Of a stretch of 64,000 nucleotides of DNA, positions 45,082 through 54,891 are shown piece by piece. Position 1 is the first letter of the stretch. Every line of letters begins with the position of its first letter. The notes under the pieces are model-generated. The model did not search any database. It saw nothing but the letters and a program-made list of their open reading frames with translations, and was not told the DNA's origin. Source of the DNA: Citrobacter amalonaticus (GTDB lineage: Bacteria; Pseudomonadota; Gammaproteobacteria; Enterobacterales; Enterobacteriaceae). The translations under genes and the position numbers were made by a program. The stretch spans positions 248,001 through 312,000 of the forward strand of contig NZ_AP024585.1 of assembly GCF_018323885.1 (NCBI RefSeq). The letters are read 5' to 3'.

Positions 45082-46022
45082 GAGTGCGCTCCTTCATGAC
45101 GACGAATGCGTGGGTCCAGCGCGGCGTTCAGCAGATCAACAATCAGGTTACAGACCACGAAGACCACCACCATCATCAGCGTAAAGCACTGAATCACCGG
45201 GTAGTCGCGGTTAAATATCGCCGACACGGCATAGCGCCCGACGCCCGGCCAGGCAAAGATGTTCTCGATAATCATCGTCCCGCCAATCAGTTCGCCGATG
45301 TGCATCCCAACCGCGGTGACGACCGGCAGCGACGCATTACGCAAAATATGGCGGCGCTCGGTTTGTTTGTCGTTCAACCCGCGCAAACGCGCCCAGGTGA
45401 CGTGACGCTGCCCGGCGACTTCTAACATGCTGGCGCGCAGAAGTCGGGCGTTGATCGCCAGGGACATAAAGGCGATCGACACCGCGGGTAAAATAAGATG
45501 CTGCCAGCCGCCGTAGCCCATTGCGGGCAGCCATTGCAGCCAGACCGAAAAGAACATCACCAACAGGAAGGCGAGCCAGAAGTTCGGCATCGACACGCCG
45601 AGGAAGGCAATCAGTCGCACGACGAAATCCGGCAGACGGTCGCGGTGACGCGCCGCCCAGATACCGAGCGGCACAGAAGTCAGCAGGATCAGCACCAGCG
45701 CCGCGCCCGCCAGCACCAGCGTCGCGGGCAGGAAATTCAGCATGTCATCCAGCACCGGGCGCTGGGTGGCGAACGAGATGCCAAAATCCAAATGCAGCGC
45801 CTTCCACAGCCAGGTGCCATACTGCACGACAAGCGGCTGATCAAGGCCCAGCATCACGCGGGTTGAGGCCACCATTTCCGGCGTCGGCGGCAGGTTCGAT
45901 AAGCGAAGATAGTCGAGCGCCGGGTCGCCAGTGCCCAGGCGCAGCATCAGAAAGATAATCACCGAGGCGGCGAAAATCATCGGAATCAGCAGCAGAATGC
46001 GCCGCAGTACATAACGCAACAT
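45078..46022 (-). CDS. nikB: Nickel ABC transporter permease NikB
   Basis: 314-residue DppB/OppB-type inner-membrane permease with six helices. The first helix begins at the N-terminus ([24 protein letters not shown]), and the coupling region [31 protein letters not shown] lies at about 199-229. It forms the channel with NikC. The start overlaps the last base of nikA. Confidence 0.95.
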   Translation of the reverse strand: MLRYVLRRILLLIPMIFAASVIIFLMLRLGTGDPALDYLRLSNLPPTPEMVASTRVMLGLDQPLVVQYGTWLWKALHLDFGISFATQRPVLDDMLNFLPATLVLAGAALVLILLTSVPLGIWAARHRDRLPDFVVRLIAFLGVSMPNFWLAFLLVMFFSVWLQWLPAMGYGGWQHLILPAVSIAFMSLAINARLLRASMLEVAGQRHVTWARLRGLNDKQTERRHILRNASLPVVTAVGMHIGELIGGTMIIENIFAWPGVGRYAVSAIFNRDYPVIQCFTLMMVVVFVVCNLIVDLLNAALDPRIRRHEGAHS

Positions 46023-47593
46023 CAGGGTTTCACCGGTTTAATCTGTTCAAACGGGATTTCAGAGGCGATAGGCGCATACGGAATTGTGCCCAGTTCAGGT
46101 CTGGCGACCACCATCATCGAGACATAGCTGATGGGCAGATAGACCGCGTCGTTGTGCAGACGGGTCAGGATGTCTTTGTACAGCGCCTGACGCTGGGTGT
46201 CGTCGATGGTTTCCAGCACTTCACCAATCTCTTTATCAATCAACGCTTTGTCAGCTAACCCCTGCTGAGCCTGGTAATCCGCATGTGACGGCACGCGCAT
46301 CGAACTCATAAAGGCGTGCGGATCGTACGGCGCGCCCCAGGTGCGGTTGAAGATCATTCCGAAGCGTCCGTCGCGCTGGCGGGCATAAATACTGCTCTCT
46401 TCTTCGCCAATAAGTGCAACATCAACGCCAATCTGGCGCATATCGGCCTGAATAATTTCCGCCATCGATTTGCTCAGCGCGTCGGTGCCAATGAATGACA
46501 GCTCAATGCGCAGCGGTTGGCCGTTCTTCTCACGAATATCTTTGCCGGCGGGTAGCGTCCAGCCGGCTTTTTCAAGCAGATCTTTCGCCTGCTGCGGGTC
46601 GTACTGACGTGGCTTCAGGCCAACGTTGGCATAAGGAACGGTAGGTGCAAACAGCGTGTCGGCGACCTGCTGCGTGCCGTACAGCGCATTGTCGATCAAT
46701 GATTTCTTGTTCACCGCATAGTTCAGCGCTTCACGTACCGCCAGCTCATTGGTCGGTGCTTTTGCTGAGTTGAGTGCCAGCATTACCGTTTCAATCGGCT
46801 GAGAAAGCTGGGTACGGTAGTTCGGGTTCTGACTGAAACGGGCGAAGGTATCGAGCGGCAACAACCCTTCGTTACCGTATAACAGGTCGATGTCGCCCGT
46901 TTCAAACGCGACAGCGCGGGTCGTCGGATCCGGGATCACTTTGACGGTAATTTTTTGAATCTGTGGTTTTTCACCCCAGTAGCGATCGTTGCGTACCAGC
47001 ACATCGTACTGATTGAGCTTCGACGCTTTCAGTACCCACGGCCCCGTGCCAATCGGCGCTTTAATACCGCGCATCGTTTCGTTGTCTTTAAATTGCGACG
47101 GCGCGATAAACCGGAACGGGCGCGGCAGCGCCAGCTCTTGCAGGAACGGGTAATAGGCACTTTTCAGGGTGATTTGGAGCTGGTTTTTGTCGAGCGCTTT
47201 CACATCGACGATCTGATTGACCAGTTCCAGCCAGGCGTGACGCTGGCGGTTATCGAGCACCACGCGGAAGTTTTCCGCCGCCGCATGGGCGTCGAACGCT
47301 TCACCATTTGAGAAGGTCACATCATCACGCAGGGTAAACGTCCAGGTTTTGCCATCCGCTGAGTGGGTCCAGCTTTTTGCCAGCCACGGAATGACCGAAC
47401 CATCGGCCTGATACTTTACCAGCGGCTCATAGACCATGCTCTGGGCGAACATTTGGTTAGGGGTATACAGATGAGGGTTAAGCGGCCCAACGTTGACCGG
47501 CCAGGCGGTCGTAATTTCATCAGTGGCAGCGGCGTGCGTAAGGAATGACGCACAGGCCAGCAGCGCAAAAAGTGTGCGGCGTAGTCTGGACAA
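46022..47593 (-). CDS. nikA: Periplasmic nickel-binding protein NikA
   Basis: 523 residues from the TTG at 47593, or 524 from the ATT just before it. Signal peptide about 1-22 ([15 protein letters not shown]), then an SBP family 5 fold ([32 protein letters not shown]). The His of [12 protein letters not shown] corresponds to the nickel-site loop. It captures Ni-chelates and delivers them to NikBC. The codon aligned with the E. coli ATG is ATT here, so initiation is at ATT or at the next codon, TTG. First gene of the operon, behind a NikR operator; in E. coli FNR activates it under anaerobiosis. Confidence 0.95.
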   Translation of the reverse strand: MSRLRRTLFALLACASFLTHAAATDEITTAWPVNVGPLNPHLYTPNQMFAQSMVYEPLVKYQADGSVIPWLAKSWTHSADGKTWTFTLRDDVTFSNGEAFDAHAAAENFRVVLDNRQRHAWLELVNQIVDVKALDKNQLQITLKSAYYPFLQELALPRPFRFIAPSQFKDNETMRGIKAPIGTGPWVLKASKLNQYDVLVRNDRYWGEKPQIQKITVKVIPDPTTRAVAFETGDIDLLYGNEGLLPLDTFARFSQNPNYRTQLSQPIETVMLALNSAKAPTNELAVREALNYAVNKKSLIDNALYGTQQVADTLFAPTVPYANVGLKPRQYDPQQAKDLLEKAGWTLPAGKDIREKNGQPLRIELSFIGTDALSKSMAEIIQADMRQIGVDVALIGEEESSIYARQRDGRFGMIFNRTWGAPYDPHAFMSSMRVPSHADYQAQQGLADKALIDKEIGEVLETIDDTQRQALYKDILTRLHNDAVYLPISYVSMMVVARPELGTIPYAPIASEIPFEQIKPVKP

Positions 47594-47632
47594 AATGGTG
47601 ATCCCGAATGATGTAGAGGTACGACTTTATGA

Positions 47633-47660
47633 GTATGACGATTCTAAAGAATCATCATAC
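47633..47660 (-). promoter_or_regulatory. NikR operator upstream of nikA
   Basis: GTATGA (47633-47638) and TCATAC (47655-47660) are separated by exactly 16 bp, the canonical NikR site, 40 bp before nikA. The inner bases GATTCT/AGAATC extend the dyad symmetry. Confidence 0.95.
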
Positions 47661-47732
47661 TTTTGACGTGTTCTGGATCAAGAGAAGAGCGGTCAAACAC
47701 GCGAATTATACGAAAATCGTATGTTTGCGATG

Positions 47733-48317
47733 TCAGACCGTTTCCAGCCACTGCACCGCGTCTGCATTCAGGGTAAAGGGCGTGGGAGTGCAGACGGCCA
47801 GGCTTAGGTTATCGAGCTGGCAATGGCTCAGCGAAAGCCCGGAGTCAAAGGTGCTGTCGACGCTGACGATCTGCCACGCGCTGCCGCCGCGCTGTTTCAC
47901 GATTGCCTCTTTTTGCGTCCAGATGCGCCAGAAGGCGGCGAGCTGCCGATCCGGATGTTCCGCTTCCACTTCGGCATGTTCGCCGAGGCTGAAGACCGCA
48001 TTTGCCAGCGAGCGCCAGTTGGCGCGCGGGCGGATGATTTCGAGATCGCAACCCACTTCGCCTTCGTCGCTCAGCAGCAGGGCGATATCGTCACCGCTAT
48101 GGCTCAGGTTGAACCACAGCGACGTCTCGGGTGAAAACGCGGGTTTCCCCTGTTCGCCGTAAACAATCTCCGGCAGCGGCGAGAGGGTGTGGGAAAGCAG
48201 AACGCGACCGGCCAGCCAGCGTGCGCGTCGCGGACCCTGCGGCGCCAGATCGGTTAACGCAGACGGCAAGGCGCCTGCGCTGAGTGTCGAAACTTTTCCC
48301 AGTACGATCCGATACAT
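47733..48317 (-). CDS. acpT: 4'-phosphopantetheinyl transferase AcpT
   Basis: 194-residue Sfp-type PPTase. The Mg/CoA-binding motif GCDLEIIRPR (about 103-112) and the WTQKEAIVK motif (FxxKEAxxK type, about 150) are present. It transfers phosphopantetheine from CoA to the serine of carrier proteins. Its start MYRIVLGK overlaps the apeR region and matches E. coli; a longer upstream frame is not credible. It begins 1 bp after apeR ends and is surely the activating enzyme for ApeE and ApeF. In K-12 acpT is an orphan next to yhhT. Confidence 0.94.
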   Translation of the reverse strand: MYRIVLGKVSTLSAGALPSALTDLAPQGPRRARWLAGRVLLSHTLSPLPEIVYGEQGKPAFSPETSLWFNLSHSGDDIALLLSDEGEVGCDLEIIRPRANWRSLANAVFSLGEHAEVEAEHPDRQLAAFWRIWTQKEAIVKQRGGSAWQIVSVDSTFDSGLSLSHCQLDNLSLAVCTPTPFTLNADAVQWLETV

Positions 48318-48318
48318 G

Positions 48319-49548
48319 TCAGGACCAACGTTTAATGATGATGGACGTATTGATGCCGCCAAACGCAAAATTGTTGCTCTGTAAGAATTCACAATCAATC
48401 TTGCGGGCTTCACCCATGATGTAATCCAGCGCGCCGCAGTTGGCGTCGGGCTGTTTTAAGTTTAGCGTAGGCGCAAACCAGCCTTCACGCATCATTTGCA
48501 GACTCATCCAGGCTTCCAGCGCGCCACAGGCACCAAGGGTATGCCCAAAATAACTTTTCAGCGAGGAGATTGGCACATTATCGCCATAAATTGCGGCAGT
48601 CGCCTGACTTTCCGCAATATCGCCACGATCCGTCGCCGTGCCGTGTGCGGAAATATAGCCGATATCCAGCGCGTTTAATCCTGCCATTTTCAGCGACTGT
48701 TCCATGCAAATTTGCATGGTTTCCCGTTGTGGCTGGGTGATATGCGCGGCGTCGCAGTTGGTGGCAAACCCGATGATTTCACCGTAAATCGTCGCGCCGC
48801 GTGCTCTGGCGTGTTCCAGTTCTTCAAGGATCAACGTCCCGGCGCCTTCGCCAATCACCAGCCCATCGCGCTGTTCATCGAACGGCGACGGCGTGGTTTT
48901 CGGTTGATCGTTGCGCTGACTGGTGGCGAACAGCGTATCAAACACCGCCGCTTCCGACGGGCACAACTCTTCCGCGCCGCCTGCTACCATCACGGTTTGA
49001 TAACCGTGGCGAATCGCTTCCCACGCATAGCCAATCGCCTGGCTGCCGGACGTGCAGGCGCTGGAGGTGGGGATCACGCGTCCGCGCAGGCCGAAAAACA
49101 GCCCGGTATTGACGGCGGTGGTGTGCGGCATCATCTGCACATAGGTGGTGCCGGTAATGTTATTGGTGTGCTTTTCGGTCAGCATGGTGGCAAATTCGCT
49201 CACCGGGCCAGTACTGCCGGTGGATGAGCCATACGCAATACCCGTTTCCCCGTTGGTGAGCACGTCGTCGCCAATCAGTCCAGCCTGTTCGAGCGCCAGT
49301 TCGGTGGCGCGGGTAGACATCAACGACACGCGACCCATCGCACGGATGCGCTTACGGGTGTAATGCTCCGGCAGCGTGAAATCATCGATCGGCGCGCCCA
49401 GCAGGGTATGTAGCCCGTCATAAACCTGCCACTCCGGCATTTTGCGCACGGCGTTTTCATAGGCCCGCAGTCGGGCGGAAACATCCTGCCAGTTTTCCCC
49501 AAAGGCGGTGACGCCGCCCATGCCCGTTATCACCACGCGACGTGTCAT
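48319..49548 (-). CDS. apeR: APE beta-ketoacyl-ACP synthase ApeR (FabF-like)
   Basis: 409-residue KAS II-type ketosynthase with the full Cys-His-His triad: C165 (TSSACTSGSQA), H302 (AHGTATDRGD) and H336 (FGHTLGACG). It elongates the polyene chain with malonyl units on ACP. Gene letters here follow the published E. coli/Xenorhabdus APE order, which this cluster matches one for one. The start overlaps apeQ by 4 bp. Confidence 0.9.
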   Translation of the reverse strand: MTRRVVITGMGGVTAFGENWQDVSARLRAYENAVRKMPEWQVYDGLHTLLGAPIDDFTLPEHYTRKRIRAMGRVSLMSTRATELALEQAGLIGDDVLTNGETGIAYGSSTGSTGPVSEFATMLTEKHTNNITGTTYVQMMPHTTAVNTGLFFGLRGRVIPTSSACTSGSQAIGYAWEAIRHGYQTVMVAGGAEELCPSEAAVFDTLFATSQRNDQPKTTPSPFDEQRDGLVIGEGAGTLILEELEHARARGATIYGEIIGFATNCDAAHITQPQRETMQICMEQSLKMAGLNALDIGYISAHGTATDRGDIAESQATAAIYGDNVPISSLKSYFGHTLGACGALEAWMSLQMMREGWFAPTLNLKQPDANCGALDYIMGEARKIDCEFLQSNNFAFGGINTSIIIKRWS

Positions 49549-50276
49549 AACATCCCTCCATTGATGGAAATCACCTGACGGGTGACGTAGCTCGCCACAT
49601 CCGACATCAAATAGCTGGCAAGCCCGGCGACTTCGTCCGCCTGACCCATGCGTTTCATTGGGATCATCGCCATCGCTTCCTTCAGCGCGGCCTCTTCCAT
49701 TTCGATCATTCCGGTGTCGATCAGCCCCGGCGCGATGCAGTTGACGGTTATTTTGCGTTTCGCAAGTTCAATCGCCAGCGCTTTGGTGGCGCCGATAATC
49801 CCGGCTTTGGCGGCGCTGTAGTTTACCTGCCCACGATTGCCCATTACGCCGGACACCGACGACAGGGTGATAATCCGACCGCCCTGGCGCGCGCCGATCA
49901 TTGGCATGATGCACGGCTGAATGACGTTATAAAAACTGTCGAGGTTAGTGTGGATCACCGTGTCCCAGTCGCTGTCGCTGAGTGCCGGGAAGGCGGCATC
50001 GCGGGCAACGCCTGCATTGCTGACTACGCCGTACCATGCGCCATACGCCTCGATATCCTGTTCCAGTACTTCGCGGCACTGCTCGCGGTTCGCCACGTCG
50101 AAACTGAGCAGACGCCCTGCGCCACCGACGGCGAGAATGGCATCCAGCGTCTCCTGCGCGCCCTGTGCATCACGATGGTAGTGGACGCCGACCACAAAGC
50201 CGTCCGCTGCCAACTGGCGGGCGATTGCGCGACCGATGCCTTTGCTGGCGCCGGTAACTAAAACTGAACGACTCAT
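49545..50276 (-). CDS. apeQ: APE 3-ketoacyl-ACP reductase ApeQ (FabG-like)
   Basis: 243-residue SDR. TGASKGIG at the N-terminus, SNAGVARD near residue 87, Ser in the TLSSVSG strand and YSAAK (YxxxK) near 153-157. It reduces the 3-keto group after each elongation before dehydration to the polyene double bond. It overlaps apeR and apeP by 4 bp each. Confidence 0.9.
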   Translation of the reverse strand: MSRSVLVTGASKGIGRAIARQLAADGFVVGVHYHRDAQGAQETLDAILAVGGAGRLLSFDVANREQCREVLEQDIEAYGAWYGVVSNAGVARDAAFPALSDSDWDTVIHTNLDSFYNVIQPCIMPMIGARQGGRIITLSSVSGVMGNRGQVNYSAAKAGIIGATKALAIELAKRKITVNCIAPGLIDTGMIEMEEAALKEAMAMIPMKRMGQADEVAGLASYLMSDVASYVTRQVISINGGML

Positions 50277-50749
50277 GCGGACGCTCCTTGTTGAAATAGA
50301 GAATGAAGTTCTTCTGCCGATGGCTGGAAGGTATTAACGCGGCCTGTCGCCAGTGTCTCTTCGTCGGCGGTAATCGCGCATTCGAAGCTGCCGAAACGGT
50401 CGTCCTGCATCAACAACTTAACGGTAATGGATACGGTTTTTCCTGCGGGCAGAACGCCGGCTGTGCAAATCAGTTCGCGCGCGCCGAGCACCATCCCGAG
50501 TGAGATCGCTCCCTGACCCTGCTGATGGCGGTGCCAGCCGGACCAGACGCCGACGGTCTGCGCCATCAGTTCCAGTGCGAACCAGCCGGGTAAATTGCCT
50601 TGCGGATCAAGGAATGGTGCGAGAACGCCGCCGCTCGCCACCGTGACGCAACAAATAGCGGTGTCTTCGCCCACGCGAACCACCTCTTCGAGTAGCAGCA
50701 TGGGCGCGTCGTGCGGCAGGTATTCGCCGGGTGATAAATAGTGGCTCAT
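50273..50749 (-). CDS. apeP: APE hotdog-fold dehydratase ApeP
   Basis: 158 residues, of the FabZ/3-hydroxydecanoyl dehydratase superfamily. The hotdog helix carries LPGWFALELMAQTVGVWSGWH (about 56-76), whose Glu is in the usual catalytic position. Probably one of two dehydratases forming the conjugated double bonds, with ApeI. It overlaps apeQ and apeO by 4 bp. Confidence 0.85.
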   Translation of the reverse strand: MSHYLSPGEYLPHDAPMLLLEEVVRVGEDTAICCVTVASGGVLAPFLDPQGNLPGWFALELMAQTVGVWSGWHRHQQGQGAISLGMVLGARELICTAGVLPAGKTVSITVKLLMQDDRFGSFECAITADEETLATGRVNTFQPSAEELHSLFQQGASA

Positions 50750-51915
50750 GACATTCTCCCGAGCAGAATACTGGTGTTATTGCCGCCAAAGGCGAACGAA
50801 TTCGACAAGATAAACGGGCGTTCAAGCGGCTGAGGTTGCTCGATGATGCCGCAGGGCGGCAGCGCCGGATCGCGCGGCGACAGGCTAAAGTCCTGTACTG
50901 GCAGAGGCAGGTCATGCTGCAAAATCAGCATGCTGAGCGCCGCTTCGGTAATCCCTGCCGCGCCCAGCGTGTGGCCAGTCAGGTGTTTGGTCGAGCTGCA
51001 CGGGACGCGCTCGCCAAACAGCGCGTTGACCACCCTGGATTCGATCTGGTCGTTCAGCGGTGTGGCGGTGCCATGCAGATTGATGTAACCCACCTGTTCG
51101 GGGGTGAGACCGGCATTGTCCAGCGCCTGCTGGATGGCGCGAATTGCCCCAACGCCCTCCGGGTGCGGTGCCGAAATATGGTGCGCGTCGCTGGATTCCC
51201 CTACGCCAAGCAGCGCGATGGGCTGTGGCTCGCGGGTCAACAGCATCAGCGCCGCGCCTTCGCCAATAGTAATACCGCTTCGGTCGCGGGCAAACGGCAG
51301 ACAGCGCGTCGGCGAGAGCGATTCGAGACTGTGGAAGCCGTTGATCGGCATCCGGCTCAGGGTATCTGCGCCGCCGACGATGGCGACGTCCACGAGATCG
51401 GATTCAATTAAGCGGCGTCCGCTGATGATAGCGCGAGCGCTGGAGGAACAGGCGGTGGAGAGGGTGAATGCCGGGCCGTCCAGCTTCAGCCAGTGGCTGA
51501 GAAAGCGCGACGGGTCGCCCAGTTCTTGTTGCGCGTACTGCCAGTGATGGCTCTCTTCGCCGTTCAGCGTCAGGTTAACGTGTGTGTCGCCTTCATCCAG
51601 ACCGGACGTGCTGGTGCCGAGCACCACCGCAACCCGATCGCGACCGTAGCGCGCAATGGCCTCATCCACCTGCGGCTGGATCTGCCTGAGCGCCGCCAGC
51701 AGCAGCTGATTGTTGCGCGAACGGTGGGCGCTAAAGTCGTCTGGAATGGCGGGCAGTTCGCCGTCCACGCCAGCAAGTACCGCGTGCGGATGCCCCTGTA
51801 ACCAGCCGGTGCGCGGGCGCATGCCGGGTGCAACGCCATGCGTCAGGTTGGCGGCGATTTCATCGGTATCGTTGCCCAAGGCGTTAATCATGCCCACCGC
51901 AGAAATGTAAATCAT
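50746..51915 (-). CDS. apeO: APE beta-ketoacyl-ACP synthase ApeO
   Basis: 389 residues from MIYISAVGM, with the KAS triad intact: C156 (TLSTACSSSAR), H281 (NLHGTATPLND) and H315 (LTGHTLGAAG). Published work on APE enzymes pairs ApeO with the KS-like ApeC. The start follows GGGTGA at 7 bp and begins 1 bp after the apeN stop; a 15-codon in-frame extension into apeN is less likely. Confidence 0.88.
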   Translation of the reverse strand: MIYISAVGMINALGNDTDEIAANLTHGVAPGMRPRTGWLQGHPHAVLAGVDGELPAIPDDFSAHRSRNNQLLLAALRQIQPQVDEAIARYGRDRVAVVLGTSTSGLDEGDTHVNLTLNGEESHHWQYAQQELGDPSRFLSHWLKLDGPAFTLSTACSSSARAIISGRRLIESDLVDVAIVGGADTLSRMPINGFHSLESLSPTRCLPFARDRSGITIGEGAALMLLTREPQPIALLGVGESSDAHHISAPHPEGVGAIRAIQQALDNAGLTPEQVGYINLHGTATPLNDQIESRVVNALFGERVPCSSTKHLTGHTLGAAGITEAALSMLILQHDLPLPVQDFSLSPRDPALPPCGIIEQPQPLERPFILSNSFAFGGNNTSILLGRMS

Positions 51916-51916
51916 A

Positions 51917-52576
51917 TCAGTCACCCAGATATTGAATGGTGATGTGGTATTTAAAGACATGCTGTTCGATGCTGATCGGCTCGCGCTTGCCTTTGCGGTT
52001 CAGGTAGGTGATTTCGGTCACCAGCGTGCCGCGAGCATTACGCAGTTCACGCCTGTCGCCGCTGTCCGTCAACGTCCAGCCTTTCGGCAACTGCGGCTGC
52101 CAGGTGCTAATCGGCCAGTGGCTGAGCATGACGTCAGCCAGCACCTGACTGGCGGGCGGCAATTGTGGAACCACGATGGACTGCTCGGTGTGCAACCCTT
52201 TGTCATCGTAAGTGACGAGGAACAGACGAATACCCACCGACGACAGCCCCGCCAGCGTGATTTTTTTATCATCGGCATTCAGCATCACCAGCAGCGACTG
52301 GGTTTTGCCGTTAAAGCTGCCGGTGAGCAACTGTTGAGCGTTCACTGCCGGAGAGATGCCCGGTCCAGGCAGCGTCACCCGCGTACCTGGCTCCAGCCAC
52401 GCCTGCGGGCGGCCTTGCTGATCTTTTGGCGAGTGGCTGCAGCCGGTGAGTAACAGCGCAAAGAGGCCCAGCGCTAACTGCGCGATGGCGCTACGCTTAT
52501 TGGGTCTACGCCAACCTGTTGACCCGCCAGGCCGGATAAGGCGTAGCCGCCATCCGGCAAAAAGATGTTTAATCAT
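51917..52576 (-). CDS. apeN: APE cluster lipoprotein ApeN (DUF3261-like)
   Basis: 219 residues as read from the ATG that overlaps the apeM stop (ATGA). The lipobox LLLTGC places the lipidated Cys at residue 46, giving an unusually long n-region of about 32 residues. That n-region is encoded by a REP sequence (52530-52558). No in-frame ATG, GTG or TTG lies between the REP and the hydrophobic core, so the REP appears to be translated. The mature domain (about 175 residues) is a periplasmic outer-membrane lipoprotein, probably helping ApeL/ApeM place the polyene lipid. Confidence 0.78.
   Translation of the reverse strand: MIKHLFAGWRLRLIRPGGSTGWRRPNKRSAIAQLALGLFALLLTGCSHSPKDQQGRPQAWLEPGTRVTLPGPGISPAVNAQQLLTGSFNGKTQSLLVMLNADDKKITLAGLSSVGIRLFLVTYDDKGLHTEQSIVVPQLPPASQVLADVMLSHWPISTWQPQLPKGWTLTDSGDRRELRNARGTLVTEITYLNRKGKREPISIEQHVFKYHITIQYLGD
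52530..52558 (-). repeat. REP element inside the apeN reading frame
   Basis: Minus strand begins GCCGGATGGCGGCTACG and ends CTTATCCGGCC, a standard REP unit. It lies 16 bp after the apeN start codon and in frame, which is unusual because REPs are normally extragenic. Confidence 0.85.
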
Positions 52577-54891
52577 TTTCGTTTTTTCTCTCTTTTCGTC
52601 GGCATCGCCAGAGGGGAAAGCAGGAACGCGGTAAAAATGCCGCTGATCAGCACAATGCCAAAACTGCTGATCGCCTGGGTGGCGCTAAAGACCAGCATGC
52701 CGAGCGTCAGCAGAGTGGTCATCATCGCCAGCGTGATAGCCAGCAGGGAAGTGAGCGGCGTCCCACGCGGATTACTGAAAAACAGCGTGTAGTTAATGCC
52801 GATCCCCAGCACCAGTACCAGCGCCAACAGCGAGAACAGATTGACCGCATGCCCGCTCAATGCCAGCACCGCCAGACCGCAACCCAAAGAGAGCACCGAC
52901 GGCACGAGGCTGACCAATCCTCTGCGCCAGCCCAACCGCGCGATCGCGCCGCAGGCAATTACCGCCAGCGCGATAAACAATAAACCGGTCAGTACGTTGC
53001 GATACAGTGCAAACAGGTTGTCAAAGGTGCTTTTGCGATCGACCCACGCGACACCGGGATATTTCTCGCTAAGCGCGTTGAGCGCAGCGCTCTGGGTCAC
53101 GCCTTCCACGGGCACCAGTACACCGCTTTCGCCGTGAGGCAGGCTCAACCACAACAGTCGCCAACCTTCGCTGGCCGGGCTGGCAAGCCAGGCGTCAACG
53201 GTTACCGGCATAGGGGTTAGATCGGGATTGACCGTCGTCAGCCCGGCGTTGTTCAGGGCCTGAATGACCGTGGGTGCAGCGTTTTTCAGCAAGGCGAGAT
53301 CCTGCTGCTGACGAGCCAGTGAATTCAACGGGAGCGTGCGATAGCCGTTGAGCAGTCCCTCTTTTTTCGCCTGCGCCAGCGCGGGGACAAAGGCTTCCAG
53401 CCGTTCCAGCGTCTGCTGGGCGGAGTCGCCGTACACCACAAACCACTTCTGATCGACACTCTGTCCGGTCAGCGTAGTAATGGTTTTTTCCTGCGCCAGA
53501 ATGTGCTGCGGCAGCGCCTGCAACTGGGAGATATCATCATCCACGCGTAGGGTCGCCAGACCAGCCAGTGAGAAAAGCGCGAGTGCCACCGGCAAACCGA
53601 CGGAGAGCGTTTTATTGCGTCGCCAGGCGGCAAGCCAGCGCAGCATCAGTACCATCGCCGGAACCGGACGCACCGGTAGCCCGCGACACAGCCACGGATG
53701 CCAGAAAATCACCGTCAGGCACGAGGCGCTCAGTCCTGCCGCCGCAAATACCGCCATCTGGCGAATGCCGGGGAAGGGGGCGAGCATCATAATCAGGTAG
53801 GCCGCGACGGTGGTCAGCAGCGCCAGCAGCAGGGCATTTCGCACTTTTGCCAGACTTTGCCAGGGCGAGGTTTCCGCGCCATGCACCATCCGTTCGGTCA
53901 GGTAATACAACGTGTAGTCGGCGGAGATGCCGATGATGCTCATGCTCATCACCAGCGTCATCAGATGCAGTTCACCGAAGAACAGCAGCGTGACGACGGT
54001 TCCCGCCAGCGCGCCAATGCCAATTGACAGCAGACACAGCAGCAGCGGGCGCAGCGAGCGGAATACCGCGACAATCAGCAGCAGCACGCCCAGCACTGTC
54101 GCCACGCCAAGCGTGGAGACATCCTGTTTTGCCTGTTGGCTGGCGTAATCGCTGTAGAATACCGTGCCACGCGACAGTAGCTGCGCCTGGGGATAGCGCG
54201 CTTTCAGCACCTCTGCAAGCGCGCTGAGCGTGGTCACCAGATGATGCGTCTGTTGCATATCGAACGACGAACCGGCCAGTTCGCCATGCAGCAGATACCA
54301 GTAATTTCCCTCGCGGTCCTGCGCCACCAGCCAGCCGTCCATCAGCCGCAGACGCTGACCATTTTCGGCCATCGACAGCTGTGAGCCGCGCATCAGCATT
54401 AGCGGGTCGTTTTGCAGCTCTTTACCGCTGACGCCGGAAAACGCGGAATAGAGCTGAGACAGGATCCATTGCGCCTGCGCGTCGCCGCCGTTTTGTAGAC
54501 GGGCGCGAGTTTGCGGGTCGATCAAACCGTTGCGGTGCTGCCAAAAGAACGCGCCCCACGCCTGTTGGCTGTTGGCATCCATTGGGCCTTTTACCTCAGC
54601 CAGCGCCTGTGATTGTTGCAGCATCGCCAGCCAGTTACGGGCGATTGTCGGGTCCGCCTTTTTACCGGGACTGACCAGCCAGACCAGCTGGCGGTCAAGA
54701 CGCTGCATAAAGCCGTCATTCAGGGCTGGCGGAATCGCTCCCAGCGCCTGTTTTGGCAGCATCGCCAGCACGCTGCTGTTGAGCCGCGCCTGAGGCAGCA
54801 ACATCAGCAACACGCCCAGCATCATGATGCAGGCGATTCCCCATAACAGCGCGGGGCGTTTACTGGGCGGCAAAGCGTTGGCGTTCGTCAT
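52573..54891 (-). CDS. apeM: APE MMPL/RND-family exporter ApeM
   Basis: 772-residue inner-membrane protein with about 11-12 helices arranged as one N-terminal helix, a large periplasmic loop, a five-helix block (about 255-400), a second loop and a second block (about 625-765). It is related to hopanoid/lipid MMPL exporters. It presumably extracts the finished APE lipid from the inner membrane. The start overlaps the apeL 3' end by 32 bp in another frame. TGA and the apeN ATG overlap. Confidence 0.86.
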   Translation of the reverse strand: MTNANALPPSKRPALLWGIACIMMLGVLLMLLPQARLNSSVLAMLPKQALGAIPPALNDGFMQRLDRQLVWLVSPGKKADPTIARNWLAMLQQSQALAEVKGPMDANSQQAWGAFFWQHRNGLIDPQTRARLQNGGDAQAQWILSQLYSAFSGVSGKELQNDPLMLMRGSQLSMAENGQRLRLMDGWLVAQDREGNYWYLLHGELAGSSFDMQQTHHLVTTLSALAEVLKARYPQAQLLSRGTVFYSDYASQQAKQDVSTLGVATVLGVLLLIVAVFRSLRPLLLCLLSIGIGALAGTVVTLLFFGELHLMTLVMSMSIIGISADYTLYYLTERMVHGAETSPWQSLAKVRNALLLALLTTVAAYLIMMLAPFPGIRQMAVFAAAGLSASCLTVIFWHPWLCRGLPVRPVPAMVLMLRWLAAWRRNKTLSVGLPVALALFSLAGLATLRVDDDISQLQALPQHILAQEKTITTLTGQSVDQKWFVVYGDSAQQTLERLEAFVPALAQAKKEGLLNGYRTLPLNSLARQQQDLALLKNAAPTVIQALNNAGLTTVNPDLTPMPVTVDAWLASPASEGWRLLWLSLPHGESGVLVPVEGVTQSAALNALSEKYPGVAWVDRKSTFDNLFALYRNVLTGLLFIALAVIACGAIARLGWRRGLVSLVPSVLSLGCGLAVLALSGHAVNLFSLLALVLVLGIGINYTLFFSNPRGTPLTSLLAITLAMMTTLLTLGMLVFSATQAISSFGIVLISGIFTAFLLSPLAMPTKREKKRK

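Noticed and set aside
47664..47684. FNR box upstream of nikA (TTGAC...ATCAA)
   Set aside because: The two half-sites are 9 bp apart instead of 4, so the dyad does not fit FNR, although FNR control of nik is known in E. coli.
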